A model generated the notes under the pieces. It searched no databases. It saw only the letters and a list, made by a program, of their open reading frames with translations, and was not told the origin of the DNA. 59,175 nucleotides of DNA from Rhodothermales bacterium (GTDB taxonomy: Bacteria; Bacteroidota; Rhodothermia; Rhodothermales; VXPQ01), in contig JAJECT010000002.1 of assembly GCA_022821845.1 (NCBI GenBank), positions 1 through 59,175 of the forward strand. Direction: 5' to 3'. Below, piece by piece: positions 34,813 to 44,529 of this stretch; the first letter of the stretch is position 1; the number at the start of each line of letters is the position of its first letter. The position numbers and the translations under genes are program-made.

Positions 34813-36024
34813 TTATATGGAAATCGACGGAATATGTTTCAGGACGACGCGGCGGGCTTCGGCGTCGCAGGCGACAAGGTCTTCGAGCGACGGGTCCGCT
34901 TGCGCAGGCATGCGGCCAAGCGCATCGCCAATCAGGTCGGGAATGTCCGTAAAGCGGATTTTTTCCTCCAGAAAAAGGGCGACGGCTTGCTCGTTCGCCG
35001 CGTTCAGGACGGCCGGCGCCGTCCCGCCGGCGGCGAGGGCCTCGTACGCAAGGTCGAGACACGGGAATTTGGCGCGGTCGGGCGGTTCGAAATGCAAATG
35101 CATGACGTCCGACCAATCGAGGCGCTCGCGCGGCGCGGCCCACCGCTCCGGGTAACTCAGCGCATACTGAATCGGCAGGCCCATATCCGGCAGGCCCAGT
35201 TGCGCCTTGACGGAACCGTCCTCGAACACCACGAGGGAATGCACGATGGACTGCGGATGCGTCAGCACCGCGATGCGCTCCGGCGGCATGTCGAAAAGCC
35301 AATGCGCCTCCACCACCTCCAGCCCCTTGTTCATCATGGTGGCCGAATCGATCGTAATCTTGGCTCCCATCGACCAGTTCGGATGCGCGAGGGCTTCCGC
35401 CCGGGTGATGCTCCCGAACGTTTCCGCGGGGCGCGTTCGAAACGGCCCGCCCGACGCCGTCAGCGCCAGCGATTCGACGCTCCGTTCGGGTTCGCCCGCA
35501 AGGCACTGAAAAATAGCCGAATGCTCGCTATCGACAGGCAGCAACATCCCCTGGCCGTCTTGCAGAAGAGATTTGACCAGGCGCCCGGCGACGACCAGGG
35601 TTTCCTTGTTCGCCAGGGCTATTTTTTTTCCGGCGCGCAGCGCGGCGAGAACGGATTCAAGCCCGGCGAAGCCCACAAGCGCCGCCACTACCGTATCTAT
35701 TTCGTCCAGCGCCGCCGCCTCGCAAAGCCCTTCCTTTCCCGTCAGTACGCGGACGCCAAGGGGGCGGAGCGCGTCCTCCACCTGCTTGCGGCGGCGGGCG
35801 TCCCCTATGACTACGCATTCGGGCGAAAATTCCCGGGCCTGCGCAATCAGACGTTCCGCGTTCGAACCGGCGGTCAGCGCGCGCACGTCGAAGCGGTCCG
35901 GGAAAAGGCGGACGACGTCCAGCGTTTGCGCGCCGATAGAGCCGGTCGATCCCAATATGCCCAGCCGTTGTACGCCTGCCTCCCGATCAGGCGAACGCGC
36001 AGGCCGCGTATTCGTCGAATGCAT
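34813..36024 (-). CDS. dxr: 1-deoxy-D-xylulose 5-phosphate reductoisomerase
   Basis: Second enzyme of the MEP isoprenoid pathway, feeding UppS downstream. The 403-residue protein contains the NADPH-binding LGILGSTGSIGAQTLDV, AGKKIALANKETLV, PVDSEHSAIFQCL, the flexible catalytic loop SGGPFR and WSMGAKITIDSATMMNKGLE with the metal and substrate ligands. The Met at 36024 gives a short variable head before the nucleotide site; the frame stays open upstream without conserved content. It appears to be the first gene of the minus-strand envelope operon. Confidence 0.96.
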   Translation of the reverse strand: MHSTNTRPARSPDREAGVQRLGILGSTGSIGAQTLDVVRLFPDRFDVRALTAGSNAERLIAQAREFSPECVVIGDARRRKQVEDALRPLGVRVLTGKEGLCEAAALDEIDTVVAALVGFAGLESVLAALRAGKKIALANKETLVVAGRLVKSLLQDGQGMLLPVDSEHSAIFQCLAGEPERSVESLALTASGGPFRTRPAETFGSITRAEALAHPNWSMGAKITIDSATMMNKGLEVVEAHWLFDMPPERIAVLTHPQSIVHSLVVFEDGSVKAQLGLPDMGLPIQYALSYPERWAAPRERLDWSDVMHLHFEPPDRAKFPCLDLAYEALAAGGTAPAVLNAANEQAVALFLEEKIRFTDIPDLIGDALGRMPAQADPSLEDLVACDAEARRVVLKHIPSISI

Positions 36025-36193
36025 GGAACGCAAGGAATGTATTGTTTTGTGCCTCTCCCGGAAAATACGCAGGGCGATCCGGACGCCCATGGTCGCATGA
36101 AACATACCGCGCAGGAAAACAATATCAAAAGGCAGTCCGATTCGATCTTGCCGCTCGCGCTCTGGAAGGCGCCGTACGCACTGCGGGCGCCCT

Positions 36194-38086
36194 ATGTATA
36201 CGATGATACGAACGTTCTCCTTGCCTCTCCGGTCATGGGCTGGCGCGCTTTTGCTTGCCGCGCTGTGCTCGGCGCCGGTCGCCGACGCAGCGGGCCAATC
36301 GCGGGAAGACCCGCAAATGGCCCGTTTTCGCCTGGCCGACGCTTTTCTGCGGGCGGGACAGTTCGAGCAGGCCATTGGCTTGCTCGAGGACCTGTACGCG
36401 GGCGCGCCGCGCAACGAGACGTTCTACCAGAAACTGAAAGAGGCCTACGAAAACGTCAAGCGCTACGACGAAGCCACCGCGCTCATCCAGTCGCGGCTGG
36501 CCGATACGCGCTCCGCGGCGCTCCTCTCGGACCTGGCGCGCATCCGCTATTTGCAGGGAGACGAGGAAGCAGCCCGGGCAACCTGGAAAGAAGCCGTGGC
36601 CACGGCGCCCGCCGACCCGATGGCCTGGCGCGTCGCATACCAGTCCCTGGTCGCCGTGCGGGAGTTCGACCAGGCCGTCTCCTTGCTTGAAGAAGCGCGA
36701 GAAGCCACCGGAATGCCCGCGCTGTTCCGGGTGGACCTGGCCTGGCTATGCAGCATTTCGGGGCGCTACGGGCAGGCTACGGAAGAATATCTGGCCCTCC
36801 TCAAGGAAAACGAGGGACATCTCGACTTCGTGCGGGCGCGCATGACGCCCTTCATGGAGGACCAGGAGGCGCTGGCCCCCAGCATCGCAGCGGCGCGGAA
36901 TGCCGTCCAGACCGACCCGCTCTACCGGGCATGGCGCGAATTATTGGGATGGTTGTACGCCGAGGCGGCGGATTTTCCGCGCGCGCTGGAAGAATACCGG
37001 GCCATAGACGGACTGGAAAACGGCCAGGGGAGCCGGCTCTTCGAGTTTGCCCTTGCGGCTGCCGACGCCGGGGCCTGGGAAGAAGCAGCCAAAGCCTGGC
37101 GGGAAGTGTTGACGCGGTATCCGGATGCCCCGGCGGCGCCGCGAACGCTTGCCGCTTTGGGCGCTATGCATACGCAGCGGGCAGAGGAAATCGGGGAACG
37201 CGCCTTTGACGAAACCGGGCAGCGCATTCCGGCGCCGCATTACGAGCGGGCGCTGGCCGCCTACCAGGCCTTCCTGCAAGAGCACCCGAACCATGCGATG
37301 TATCCGGACGTGCTGCACCGCGTCGGGCGCCTGCAACAGGATGTGTTTCTTGACGTCGGCGCCGCCGAATCCGTTTTCCTGCAGGCCCTTGCTGCGTTCC
37401 CGGACACCCGCGCCGCAGACCGGGCCGCGTTCGACCTGGCGCATATCGCCATCGAGCGGGGGCAACTGGACGAGGCCCGCCTCCGTTTCAACCGGCTCGT
37501 CGACCGGCTGCGGACGGGCGAACTGGCCGAACAATCCCGGTTCGATCTGGCGCGCATCCATCTGTTCGCCGGAGAATTCGACGCGGCGCTGGCCCTGGTC
37601 GATATTCTCGACGCGCATACCTCGACAAACATTTCCAACGATGCGATCGCGTTGAAAATATTGCTTCTCGAAAATCGCGGCCCCGACTCGCTTGATACGC
37701 CGCTGCGGCGGTATGCGGGCGCCCTGCTTGCCCAAAAACAACGACAACCGCTGACCGCCCTCGACTCGCTGGACGCCTTGCTCGCCGCCTATCCCGGCCA
37801 CGCGCTGGCGGACGAAGCCCGTTTCCTGCGCGGAGAACTCCTGCTTGCCGCCGGGCGCCGCGAGGAAGCGTACGCAACGTTCGCGGAAATCCCCCTGATG
37901 CATCCGGCGAGTTTCCTGACGGACCGGGCGCTTTTTGAAGCCGCGGGCATTTTGTCGCGCAATCCGGATACCCGGGAAGAAGCCGCCGCCGCGTACCGAC
38001 GATTATTGTCCGAATATCCCGGCTCCCTCCTTGCGGACAAGGCCCGCGACCGCCTCCGTCGCCTCCGGGGCGACGAAGGCGTCTGA
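36194..38086 (+). CDS. Secreted tetratricopeptide-repeat protein
   Basis: A 630-residue protein with a signal peptide (about 1-33) followed by TPR-like helical pairs through the whole length. Examples are FLRAGQFEQAIGLLEDLYAGAP, LARIRYLQGDEEAARATWKEAV, AFDLAHIAIERGQLDEARLRFN and LRGELLLAAGRREEAYATFAEI. It resembles YbgF/BamD-like or outer-membrane TPR scaffolds in which helices bind partner proteins. The partner is unknown. It is divergent from dxr (170-base gap) and 35 bases upstream of a conserved secreted protein, so the two are probably co-transcribed. Confidence 0.75.
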   Translation: MYTMIRTFSLPLRSWAGALLLAALCSAPVADAAGQSREDPQMARFRLADAFLRAGQFEQAIGLLEDLYAGAPRNETFYQKLKEAYENVKRYDEATALIQSRLADTRSAALLSDLARIRYLQGDEEAARATWKEAVATAPADPMAWRVAYQSLVAVREFDQAVSLLEEAREATGMPALFRVDLAWLCSISGRYGQATEEYLALLKENEGHLDFVRARMTPFMEDQEALAPSIAAARNAVQTDPLYRAWRELLGWLYAEAADFPRALEEYRAIDGLENGQGSRLFEFALAAADAGAWEEAAKAWREVLTRYPDAPAAPRTLAALGAMHTQRAEEIGERAFDETGQRIPAPHYERALAAYQAFLQEHPNHAMYPDVLHRVGRLQQDVFLDVGAAESVFLQALAAFPDTRAADRAAFDLAHIAIERGQLDEARLRFNRLVDRLRTGELAEQSRFDLARIHLFAGEFDAALALVDILDAHTSTNISNDAIALKILLLENRGPDSLDTPLRRYAGALLAQKQRQPLTALDSLDALLAAYPGHALADEARFLRGELLLAAGRREEAYATFAEIPLMHPASFLTDRALFEAAGILSRNPDTREEAAAAYRRLLSEYPGSLLADKARDRLRRLRGDEGV

Positions 38087-38121
38087 AGCCGTCCGCCCTC
38101 CGAACCCCTGGCCTGCCTGTT

Positions 38122-39420
38122 ATGGATACGCTGATCAAAACCATTTCCTTTCGCAGTATTCGATTGCTGTTGCTGGCGGCGGCGCTGCTGCCGTTCGCCG
38201 CAACCTCCGCAAGGGCGCAGGACATCCTCATTCCCATGGACATTCGGCAGTCCAACCACTTGAAGGCGTACGGCGTCGCGTTCTGGCTGCTCGAACAGGG
38301 AGAACCCGTGGACTGGCTGCTCAACTACCGGGGCGGCTCCTTCCTGAGCGCCGGATTCGACCGGCTCGAAGAAGAATTGCAGGTGCGCGGCGTGTATTTC
38401 GAACGCATCGGAGCGGACGCCGCCGCCCGCATCGTGGCGGAAGTAGAAAGCGAAGACTACAACACGGCGACCGTGCGCCTGGAAACGGCGCCGAATATCG
38501 CCGTGTACGCGCCGGAGCAAACGCTCCCCTGGGACGACGCCGTCCTGCTGGCGCTCGAATACGCCGAAGTGCCGTACGACATGCTGTACGACGACGCAAT
38601 TCTGGACGGAGAACTCCGCGAATACGACTGGCTGCACCTGCATCACGAAGATTTCACGGGGCAATACGGCAAATTCCTGCAATACCGCAACATACCCTGG
38701 TACATCGAACAGCAACGGAAGGCGGAGGCCATGGCCGCGCAGTACGGCTTTCGCAAGACCAGCCGCCTGAAACTGGAAGTGGCCCAAACCATCAAGGACT
38801 ATGTGGCGCAGGGCGGCTTCCTCTTCGCCATGTGCTCCGGCACGGATACCTACGATATCGCGTTGGCGGCGCACCGAACCGACATTGTGCCGTCCGAATA
38901 CGACGGCGACCCGGTGGACCCCGACGCCCTGTCGCAACTTGATTACGACGCGACGCTCGCATTCGAGAATTTTACGCCCGTATTCCATCCCGGCGAATAC
39001 GAACACGCAAACATCGACGTCGGCCCGCCGCCGCCCGCCTTGCGGAATCAGGCCGTCGATTATTTCACGCTGTTCGACTTCAGCGCGAAATGGGACCCGG
39101 TGCCCACCATGCTCACGCAGAATCACGTGGCGACCGTCAAAGGATTCGTTGGACAAACCACAAGTTTTCGCAAGCGCCTTGTGAAACCGTCCGCGGTCGT
39201 GCTGGCGGAAGCGCCCAATCGGGACGAAGTCAAGTACTTGCACGGAAACTTCGGGGAAGGGACCTTTACGTTCTACGCCGGCCACGACCCGGAGGATTAT
39301 CAGCATTTCGTAGGCGATCCGCCCACCGACCTCGACTTGCACAAGAATTCGCCGGGCTACCGACTCATCCTGAATAATATTCTCTTCCCCGCCGCAAAGA
39401 AGAAAAAGCAAAAAACCTGA
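38122..39420 (+). CDS. Conserved Bacteroidota secreted protein, often mislabelled 'asparagine synthetase B'
   Basis: A 432-residue exported protein with a signal peptide ending near ATSARA-QD. From memory it belongs to a highly conserved Bacteroidota family with LIPMDIRQSNHLKAYGVAFW, NYRGGSF, YDWLHLHHEDFTGQYGKF, GGFLFAMCSGTD, DYFTLFDFSAKWDPVPTMLT and a basic C-terminal tail AAKKKKQKT. Databases often call it asparagine synthetase B, but no glutamine amidotransferase (N-terminal Cys) or PP-loop motif is present. A glutamine-amidotransferase-like flavodoxin fold (MCSG around a Cys) is possible. The true function is unknown. Its first codons coincide with a terminus of the TIR element (38124-38139). 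Confidence 0.75.
   Translation: MDTLIKTISFRSIRLLLLAAALLPFAATSARAQDILIPMDIRQSNHLKAYGVAFWLLEQGEPVDWLLNYRGGSFLSAGFDRLEEELQVRGVYFERIGADAAARIVAEVESEDYNTATVRLETAPNIAVYAPEQTLPWDDAVLLALEYAEVPYDMLYDDAILDGELREYDWLHLHHEDFTGQYGKFLQYRNIPWYIEQQRKAEAMAAQYGFRKTSRLKLEVAQTIKDYVAQGGFLFAMCSGTDTYDIALAAHRTDIVPSEYDGDPVDPDALSQLDYDATLAFENFTPVFHPGEYEHANIDVGPPPPALRNQAVDYFTLFDFSAKWDPVPTMLTQNHVATVKGFVGQTTSFRKRLVKPSAVVLAEAPNRDEVKYLHGNFGEGTFTFYAGHDPEDYQHFVGDPPTDLDLHKNSPGYRLILNNILFPAAKKKKQKT
38124..38139 (+). repeat. Lone terminus of the TIR element inside a gene start
   Basis: GGATACGCTGATCAAA is identical over 16 bases to the left end of the element copy at 58924, and two of the next three bases also match. It supplies codons 2-6 (after ATG) of the secreted protein gene. 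A chance match of this length to a known repeat end in a window of this size is unlikely, but the rest of the element is absent. Confidence 0.5.
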
Positions 39421-39478
39421 CCCGGCCCGGCAGGCGCTTGCCGCGCATGCGCCCTGCTTCAGTAAAGACCAAGCCGTT

Positions 39479-39961
39479 ATGAATGTGCCCAACGCATGCG
39501 CGCTGCGAACCGCCGCAGTCCTGACGCTCTGTATGCTGGCGACGACCGGGATCGAACCCGCCCATGCGCAACGGCAAGCGGGCAGCGCGGGGGCGGGGGT
39601 GCAGTTCGGAACCCCCGGCGGCGTCTCCTTCAAGCGGTACGGGAAGCCGCGATTCGCCTACGAAGGGCTGGCCGCATGGAATCTCAACGATTTTTTCTTT
39701 CTTTCTGCGCACGTATTGCAGGAACGGACTATTCCTGCTTCCCCGCTCGGTTATTATTTTGGGGCAGGGCTCGCGACAAGCATACAGAAAAAAGAATCGC
39801 AAGAAGATTTCGTTGTGGGCGTCAGCGGAACGTTCGGGGTCCATTTTTTCGCAGACCGCTACGAAATCTTTTTGCAGGCGAACCCCCGACTCGACTTGCT
39901 GCCCGGCACCGCGGGCCATCTTGGCGGCGGCATCGGGGTGCGCTACTATTTCAGGAAATAA
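39479..39961 (+). CDS. Small outer-membrane beta-barrel-like protein
   Basis: A 160-residue protein with a signal peptide ending AHAQ at about residue 31, then alternating hydrophobic/polar strands rich in Gly and aromatics (GAGVQFGTPGGVSFKRY, YYFGAGLATS, GVSGTFGVHFFADRYEIFLQ). It ends GGIGVRYYFRK, the typical penultimate-aromatic end of outer-membrane barrels. Family and function are not recognised. It is 58 bases after the conserved secreted protein and 28 bases before rmlD, so probably co-transcribed. Confidence 0.6.
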   Translation: MNVPNACALRTAAVLTLCMLATTGIEPAHAQRQAGSAGAGVQFGTPGGVSFKRYGKPRFAYEGLAAWNLNDFFFLSAHVLQERTIPASPLGYYFGAGLATSIQKKESQEDFVVGVSGTFGVHFFADRYEIFLQANPRLDLLPGTAGHLGGGIGVRYYFRK

Positions 39962-39989
39962 CTACGCCCCTGCGTCCTCCATAAAACCC

Positions 39990-40889
39990 ATGTTGTACGA
40001 GCGCATACTGGTAACGGGAGCAAACGGCCTGCTCGGCACGGAACTGATTGGCCTGCTCGGCCGGCATCCCGAATACGACGTCCTGGCCACGGGCCGCAGC
40101 GAAACGAGCCGGTCCGAAGGGTCGCACGGATACATGCCGCTGGATATCACGGCGAAACGCGACGCGCGACAGGCGATCCGGGATTTCCAGCCCACCGTGG
40201 TGATCAACTGCGCAGCCATGACCGACGTCGATCGCTGCGAAACGGACCGGGAAGCCTGCTGGAAAGCAAATGTGGACGCCGTAGAAACGCTTGCGCGGCA
40301 ATGCAAGGATATCGGCGCGCGCCTCATCCAGCTTTCCACGGATTTCGTGTTCGACGGGCTGGACGGTCCGTACCACGAAGACGCCCGTCCGAATCCTGTC
40401 AATTTCTACGGAAAATCCAAGCAAGCCGCCGAGAATGCGGTGCGGAAAACCGGCTTCGGCAAATGGGCCATTGTCCGCACGGTCCTCGTCTACGGGGCCG
40501 CGTCGCGCGCGAACCGCTCCGATTTCGTACTTTGGTTGCTGGAGCGGCTGTCTGCGGGACAATCCGTCCGGATCGTTACGGACCAATGGCGGAACCCTAC
40601 CTGCGTGACAGACCTTGCCGAAGGCGTCGAACGCCTCGTGCGGCGGCGGCGCAGCGGCGTCTTTCATCTTTCGGGAGCCGAATGGATGTCCATGTACGAC
40701 TTTGCCCGAATGATCGCCGAGACGTTCGACCTGGACGACGCGCTGATCCAGCCGGTCGACAGCGCCACGTTTCGGCAAACCGCCGAGCGCCCGACCAAAA
40801 CCGGATTGATTATCCTGAAAGCCCAAACAGAACTCGATTACCGCCCCAGGCCCCTTCGGGAGCGCCTGCGCAAGATCAGGCGTCCGTAA
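39990..40889 (+). CDS. rfbD: dTDP-4-dehydrorhamnose reductase-like (RmlD/RfbD) SDR protein
   Basis: An NAD(P)-dependent sugar-nucleotide reductase of the extended SDR type. The 299 residues show ILVTGANGLLGTEL (6-19), VINCAAMTDVDRCE, the catalytic STDFVFDG (Thr117) and YGKSK (Tyr140, Lys144). A second half has NPTCVTDLAEG and VFHLSGAEWMS, as in RmlD. It may finish dTDP-rhamnose or a related sugar. No other rml genes are nearby, so the exact substrate is uncertain and a MAT2B-like relative cannot be excluded. Confidence 0.8.
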   Translation: MLYERILVTGANGLLGTELIGLLGRHPEYDVLATGRSETSRSEGSHGYMPLDITAKRDARQAIRDFQPTVVINCAAMTDVDRCETDREACWKANVDAVETLARQCKDIGARLIQLSTDFVFDGLDGPYHEDARPNPVNFYGKSKQAAENAVRKTGFGKWAIVRTVLVYGAASRANRSDFVLWLLERLSAGQSVRIVTDQWRNPTCVTDLAEGVERLVRRRRSGVFHLSGAEWMSMYDFARMIAETFDLDDALIQPVDSATFRQTAERPTKTGLIILKAQTELDYRPRPLRERLRKIRRP

Positions 40890-40963
40890 GCGCGACATCC
40901 AACCCGTCGCTCGCATTTTCCGGCGCGCAACCGCATCGTTTGCCTTAATCAGCGTAATCCCAA

Positions 40964-42244
40964 GTGATCGACATTCAGATACTTCGCGAAGACCCCGAAC
41001 GGATACGCAAAGCCATCCGGGACAAGGGAACCGGGGACCCGGCGCGGGTCGACGAACTGGCGGAACTGGATCGGCAGCGTCGGAAGCGTCTGGCGGCGCT
41101 CCAGGCGGCGCAAGCGCGATCCAACGCCATATCGAAGGACATTGGGCGCTATATGCAAAGCGGTCGCGCCGAAGACGCCCGGGCGCTCATCGCCGAATCG
41201 AACGAACTGAAAATATCTATCCGGGAAAATCAGGAAGCCGCTGCCGAGGCCAACGAACGCCTGTCGCAAGGCCTCCTCGAAATTCCGAATATCCCCCAGC
41301 CCGACGTGCCCGTGGGACGTACGCCGGCGGAAAATCAGGTTGTCGCCCGGCGAGGCGAGCCGCGCGCCTTCGATTTCGACCCGCTTCCGCACTGGGAATT
41401 GGCCGAGCGGCATGGACTTATCGATTTCGAGCGCGGCGCCAACGTTGCCGGGGCCGGGTTTCCTTTCTACCGGGGCAAGGGCGCGCGGCTCCAGCGGGCG
41501 CTTGTCAATTACTTTCTGGACCTCGCCACAGCGCGCGGAGGCTACGAGGAGATACAAGCCCCGCTGCTGGTCAATGCGGACAGCGCGCGCGGCACGGGAC
41601 AACTCCCGGACAAGGAAGACCTGATGTACGAAGTCGCGAGGGACGGGCTGTACCTGATTCCCACGGCCGAAACGCCGGTGACCAACCTGCATCGCGGGGA
41701 AATCCTGGACGGAACCCGCTTGCCGATCCGGTACGCGGCCTGGACGCCCTGTTTTCGGCGCGAGGCGGGCTCGTACGGCAAAGACGTGCGCGGGCTGAAC
41801 CGTCTGCACCAGTTCGACAAGGTGGAACTGGTCTGGTTTACCCGCCCGGAGCAAAGCGGCGAAGCGCTGGAAACCCTGCGGAGCGACGCGGAGCGTCCGC
41901 TGAAAGGGTTGGGCCTCGTCTGGCGCGTCCTGTTGATGTGCACGGGGGACATGGGCTTTACGCAAGCCAAAAAATACGATCTGGAGGTCTGGAGTCCGGG
42001 TCAGGACCGCTGGCTCGAAGTGTCTTCGATATCGAATTTCGAAGATTTTCAGGCCCGGCGGATGCAGATCCGGTGCCGCCTCGAAGACCGTAAAAAACCG
42101 GCGCTCGCGCACACCCTCAACGGATCGGGGCTGGCGCTTCCGCGCGTCGTGGCGGCGTTGCTCGAACAGGGGCAGCAGCGCGACGGAAGCATCGCCATCC
42201 CGGAGGCGCTGCAACCCTGGACCGGTTTCGACCGTATAGGATAA
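40964..42244 (+). CDS. serS: Seryl-tRNA synthetase
   Basis: Charges serine tRNAs, such as the tRNA-Ser at 201-287. The 426-residue class II synthetase has the N-terminal coiled-coil arm (LDRQRRKRLAALQAAQARSN ... QEAAAEANERL), TAETPVTNLHRGEIL, the motif-2 loop CFRREAGSYGKDVRGLNRLHQFDKVE and motif 3 near GSGLALPRVVAALLE. Translation starts at GTG (40964), the only start giving the canonical MIDIQILREDPERIR beginning. It lies 7 bases before pyrF. Confidence 0.96.
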   Translation: MIDIQILREDPERIRKAIRDKGTGDPARVDELAELDRQRRKRLAALQAAQARSNAISKDIGRYMQSGRAEDARALIAESNELKISIRENQEAAAEANERLSQGLLEIPNIPQPDVPVGRTPAENQVVARRGEPRAFDFDPLPHWELAERHGLIDFERGANVAGAGFPFYRGKGARLQRALVNYFLDLATARGGYEEIQAPLLVNADSARGTGQLPDKEDLMYEVARDGLYLIPTAETPVTNLHRGEILDGTRLPIRYAAWTPCFRREAGSYGKDVRGLNRLHQFDKVELVWFTRPEQSGEALETLRSDAERPLKGLGLVWRVLLMCTGDMGFTQAKKYDLEVWSPGQDRWLEVSSISNFEDFQARRMQIRCRLEDRKKPALAHTLNGSGLALPRVVAALLEQGQQRDGSIAIPEALQPWTGFDRIG

Positions 42245-42251
42245 CGACCCC

Positions 42252-43091
42252 ATGACCACCGTACGCTCGTTCGCAGACCGCCTTTCGGACCGCCAGGCCC
42301 AGGCCGCCTCGCTCGTTTGCGTGGGGCTGGACCCCGATCCCGTGCGGCTTCCCGCGCCGCTCTCTGGAGGAAAAAACACAGCCGAGGCGGTCCTTGCCTT
42401 TAACCGGACCATTGTGGAGGCCACGTCCGACCTTGCGGCGGCCTACAAACTGAATCTTGCGTTTTTCGAGTCGCTCGGCCCCGACAGCTGGCGCGTTCTG
42501 GAAGCCACGTTGCGCGCGATCCCGCCGGACACGCCCGTCATCGCCGATGGAAAACGGGGCGATATCGGCAATTCGGCGCGCTTTTACGCGCAGGCCTGCT
42601 TCGACCTGCTCGGCTTCGACGCCTGCACCGTATCGGGATACATGGGTCGGGACAGCGTAACGCCGTTCCTTTCCTGGCCAGGCCGGGGCGTTTTTTTGCT
42701 TGCCCGCACGTCCAATGCGGGCGGCGCGGATTTTCAGCAAGCGAAATGCGAAGGCAGGCCCCTCTACGAACAGGTAACGCGGGCGGCGCAGACCTGGGCG
42801 GCCTCCATGCATGAATCAGGGACGCTGGGCTTTGTGGCGGGCGCTTCGGACACGGAAGCCCTGCGCCGCATCCGCGCCCTCGCTCCCGACGCGCCGCTCC
42901 TTATCCCCGGCGTGGGCGCGCAGGGAGGCCATATCGGAAGCGTGCTGGAGGCCGTGCGCGAAGGCTCGGGGCCCGTTCTGGTCAACAGCAGCCGGGCGAT
43001 TCTGTACGCCTCGTCAGGACAGGACTTTGCCCAGGCGGCCCGCAGCGCAGCGGAAAACCTGCGTGCGTCGCTGGCCCCTGGCCTGTCGTAA
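42252..43091 (+). CDS. pyrF: Orotidine 5'-phosphate decarboxylase (type 2)
   Basis: Final step of UMP synthesis. The 279-residue protein is of the longer 'type 2' class: VCVGLDPDPVRLP near the start, the catalytic Asp-Lys pair in VIADGKRGDIGNSA (D99, K101), VSGYMGRDSVTPFL, LARTSNAGGADFQ and LIPGVGAQGGHIG phosphate-binding. It is directly downstream of serS and convergent with glgC, whose stop is 42 bases away; no clear terminator hairpin is visible between them. Confidence 0.95.
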   Translation: MTTVRSFADRLSDRQAQAASLVCVGLDPDPVRLPAPLSGGKNTAEAVLAFNRTIVEATSDLAAAYKLNLAFFESLGPDSWRVLEATLRAIPPDTPVIADGKRGDIGNSARFYAQACFDLLGFDACTVSGYMGRDSVTPFLSWPGRGVFLLARTSNAGGADFQQAKCEGRPLYEQVTRAAQTWAASMHESGTLGFVAGASDTEALRRIRALAPDAPLLIPGVGAQGGHIGSVLEAVREGSGPVLVNSSRAILYASSGQDFAQAARSAAENLRASLAPGLS

Positions 43092-43133
43092 AAGGCCTCC
43101 CGGTTCAGCGCGGGCGCGACGAATCCTGGATCC

Positions 43134-44399
43134 TCAAATCACGGTATCGTCGGGAATGCGCGCATTCTTGGGGATGACGATAATGCCGTCGCGCACGAAA
43201 TAATTCTCGCCGTCTGCGTTGCGTACGCCCTCCCGCCTCCTGATCACGCACCGCTTGCCTATCTGCACGTTCCGATCCACGATGGCCCCCTCGACGTAGC
43301 TTCCGTCGCCAATGCCTGGACTGGGCGGCCCCTCTGGCGGATTCCGCAAACGGGGATCGTGCCATGCGTAATAGTCCGCCCCCATGAACACCGTGTTCTC
43401 GACGGTGGTGCCCGCGCCGATATAGGAACGAATGCCTATCACCGAATTCGATATGCGGCTGTTGTCCACGACCGCCGCCTCCCCCATCAGGGAGTCTTCG
43501 ACATGGGAACTCAGAATCTTGGCGGGCGGCAGCATGCGCGTATTCGTGTACAGCGGCGCCGTGGCGTTATAGATATCGTATTCGGGGGACCGCTTCGCCA
43601 GCATCAGATTGGCCTCGAAAAACGATTGCACCGTTCCGACGTCGCTCCAGTAGCCCTCGAACGCATAACTTGCCACCGGGTATTTGCCGATCGCTTCAGG
43701 GATAATCTCCTGTCCGAAATCGTTGGCGTCCGGCCTGGCGGCGAGCAATTCCTTCAGCACCTTCTTGTCGAATACGTAAATGCCCATGGAGGCCAGAAAT
43801 ACGCGCCCCGCCTCGCGCATTTCCTTGCTCACCGGACTGGCCTTGTCCGCAAGGTCGTCCGACGCGGGTTTTTCGTAAAATTCGGAAACAAATCCGTTCT
43901 CCGTCTTGACGACGCCGAACGCAGGGGCTTCGTCCGCCCGCACCGGAATGGTGGCGAGCGTAACGCCCGCGCCGCTGTCCATGTGGCATTGCATCAACTT
44001 CCGGTAGTCCATGGTGTAGAGCTGGTCGCCCGACAAAATGAGCACATGGGAATGCCGATACGACCGCAGGTTGAACAGGGACTGGCGTACGGCGTCCGCC
44101 GTGCCCTGAAACCAGTTTTTGGATTCCTGGGTCTGCTGGGCGGCCAGCACGGTGACGAACCCGCCGCGGAACCGGTCGAACTGGTAGGTGCGCGCAATGT
44201 GGCGATTCAGGCTCGCCGAATTGAACTGCGTAAGAACGAATATCCGGCTGATGTCCGAATTAATGCAATTCGACACCGGAATATCGATGAGGCGATATTT
44301 CCCGCCCAGCGGAACCGCCGGTTTGGAACGGTGCATCGTAAGCGGGAAGAGCCGTTTTCCGGCGCCTCCCCCGAGAATGACGGCAAGCAAATCGTCCAT
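43134..44399 (-). CDS. glgC: Glucose-1-phosphate adenylyltransferase
   Basis: Makes ADP-glucose for glycogen synthesis. The 421-residue protein has the pyrophosphorylase loop [14 protein letters not shown] (8-21), [44 protein letters not shown] and [11 protein letters not shown]-terminal left-handed beta-helix ([35 protein letters not shown]) follows. Its 199-base upstream gap faces the DUF4175-like gene and contains a miniature of the TIR element. The GT5-like gene at 48.2 kb is the only other glycogen-related gene in the window. Confidence 0.95.
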   Translation of the reverse strand: MDDLLAVILGGGAGKRLFPLTMHRSKPAVPLGGKYRLIDIPVSNCINSDISRIFVLTQFNSASLNRHIARTYQFDRFRGGFVTVLAAQQTQESKNWFQGTADAVRQSLFNLRSYRHSHVLILSGDQLYTMDYRKLMQCHMDSGAGVTLATIPVRADEAPAFGVVKTENGFVSEFYEKPASDDLADKASPVSKEMREAGRVFLASMGIYVFDKKVLKELLAARPDANDFGQEIIPEAIGKYPVASYAFEGYWSDVGTVQSFFEANLMLAKRSPEYDIYNATAPLYTNTRMLPPAKILSSHVEDSLMGEAAVVDNSRISNSVIGIRSYIGAGTTVENTVFMGADYYAWHDPRLRNPPEGPPSPGIGDGSYVEGAIVDRNVQIGKRCVIRRREGVRNADGENYFVRDGIIVIPKNARIPDDTVI

Positions 44400-44529
44400 A
44401 TGCGCAAAGGCCCTTCGTTGTGGAAATATCGCATGGCTGCGCTGTCAAGGTACGAACGGCGGGACTATCATGCCGCGCGGCGAATCCATTGCGGGAAACT
44501 CCCTCCATGCGCTGCGGTACACGAACACA

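Noticed and set aside
38122-39420. Annotation as asparagine synthetase B
   Set aside because: No N-terminal nucleophile Cys of glutamine amidotransferases and no PP-loop ATP site; the protein has a signal peptide and is exported.
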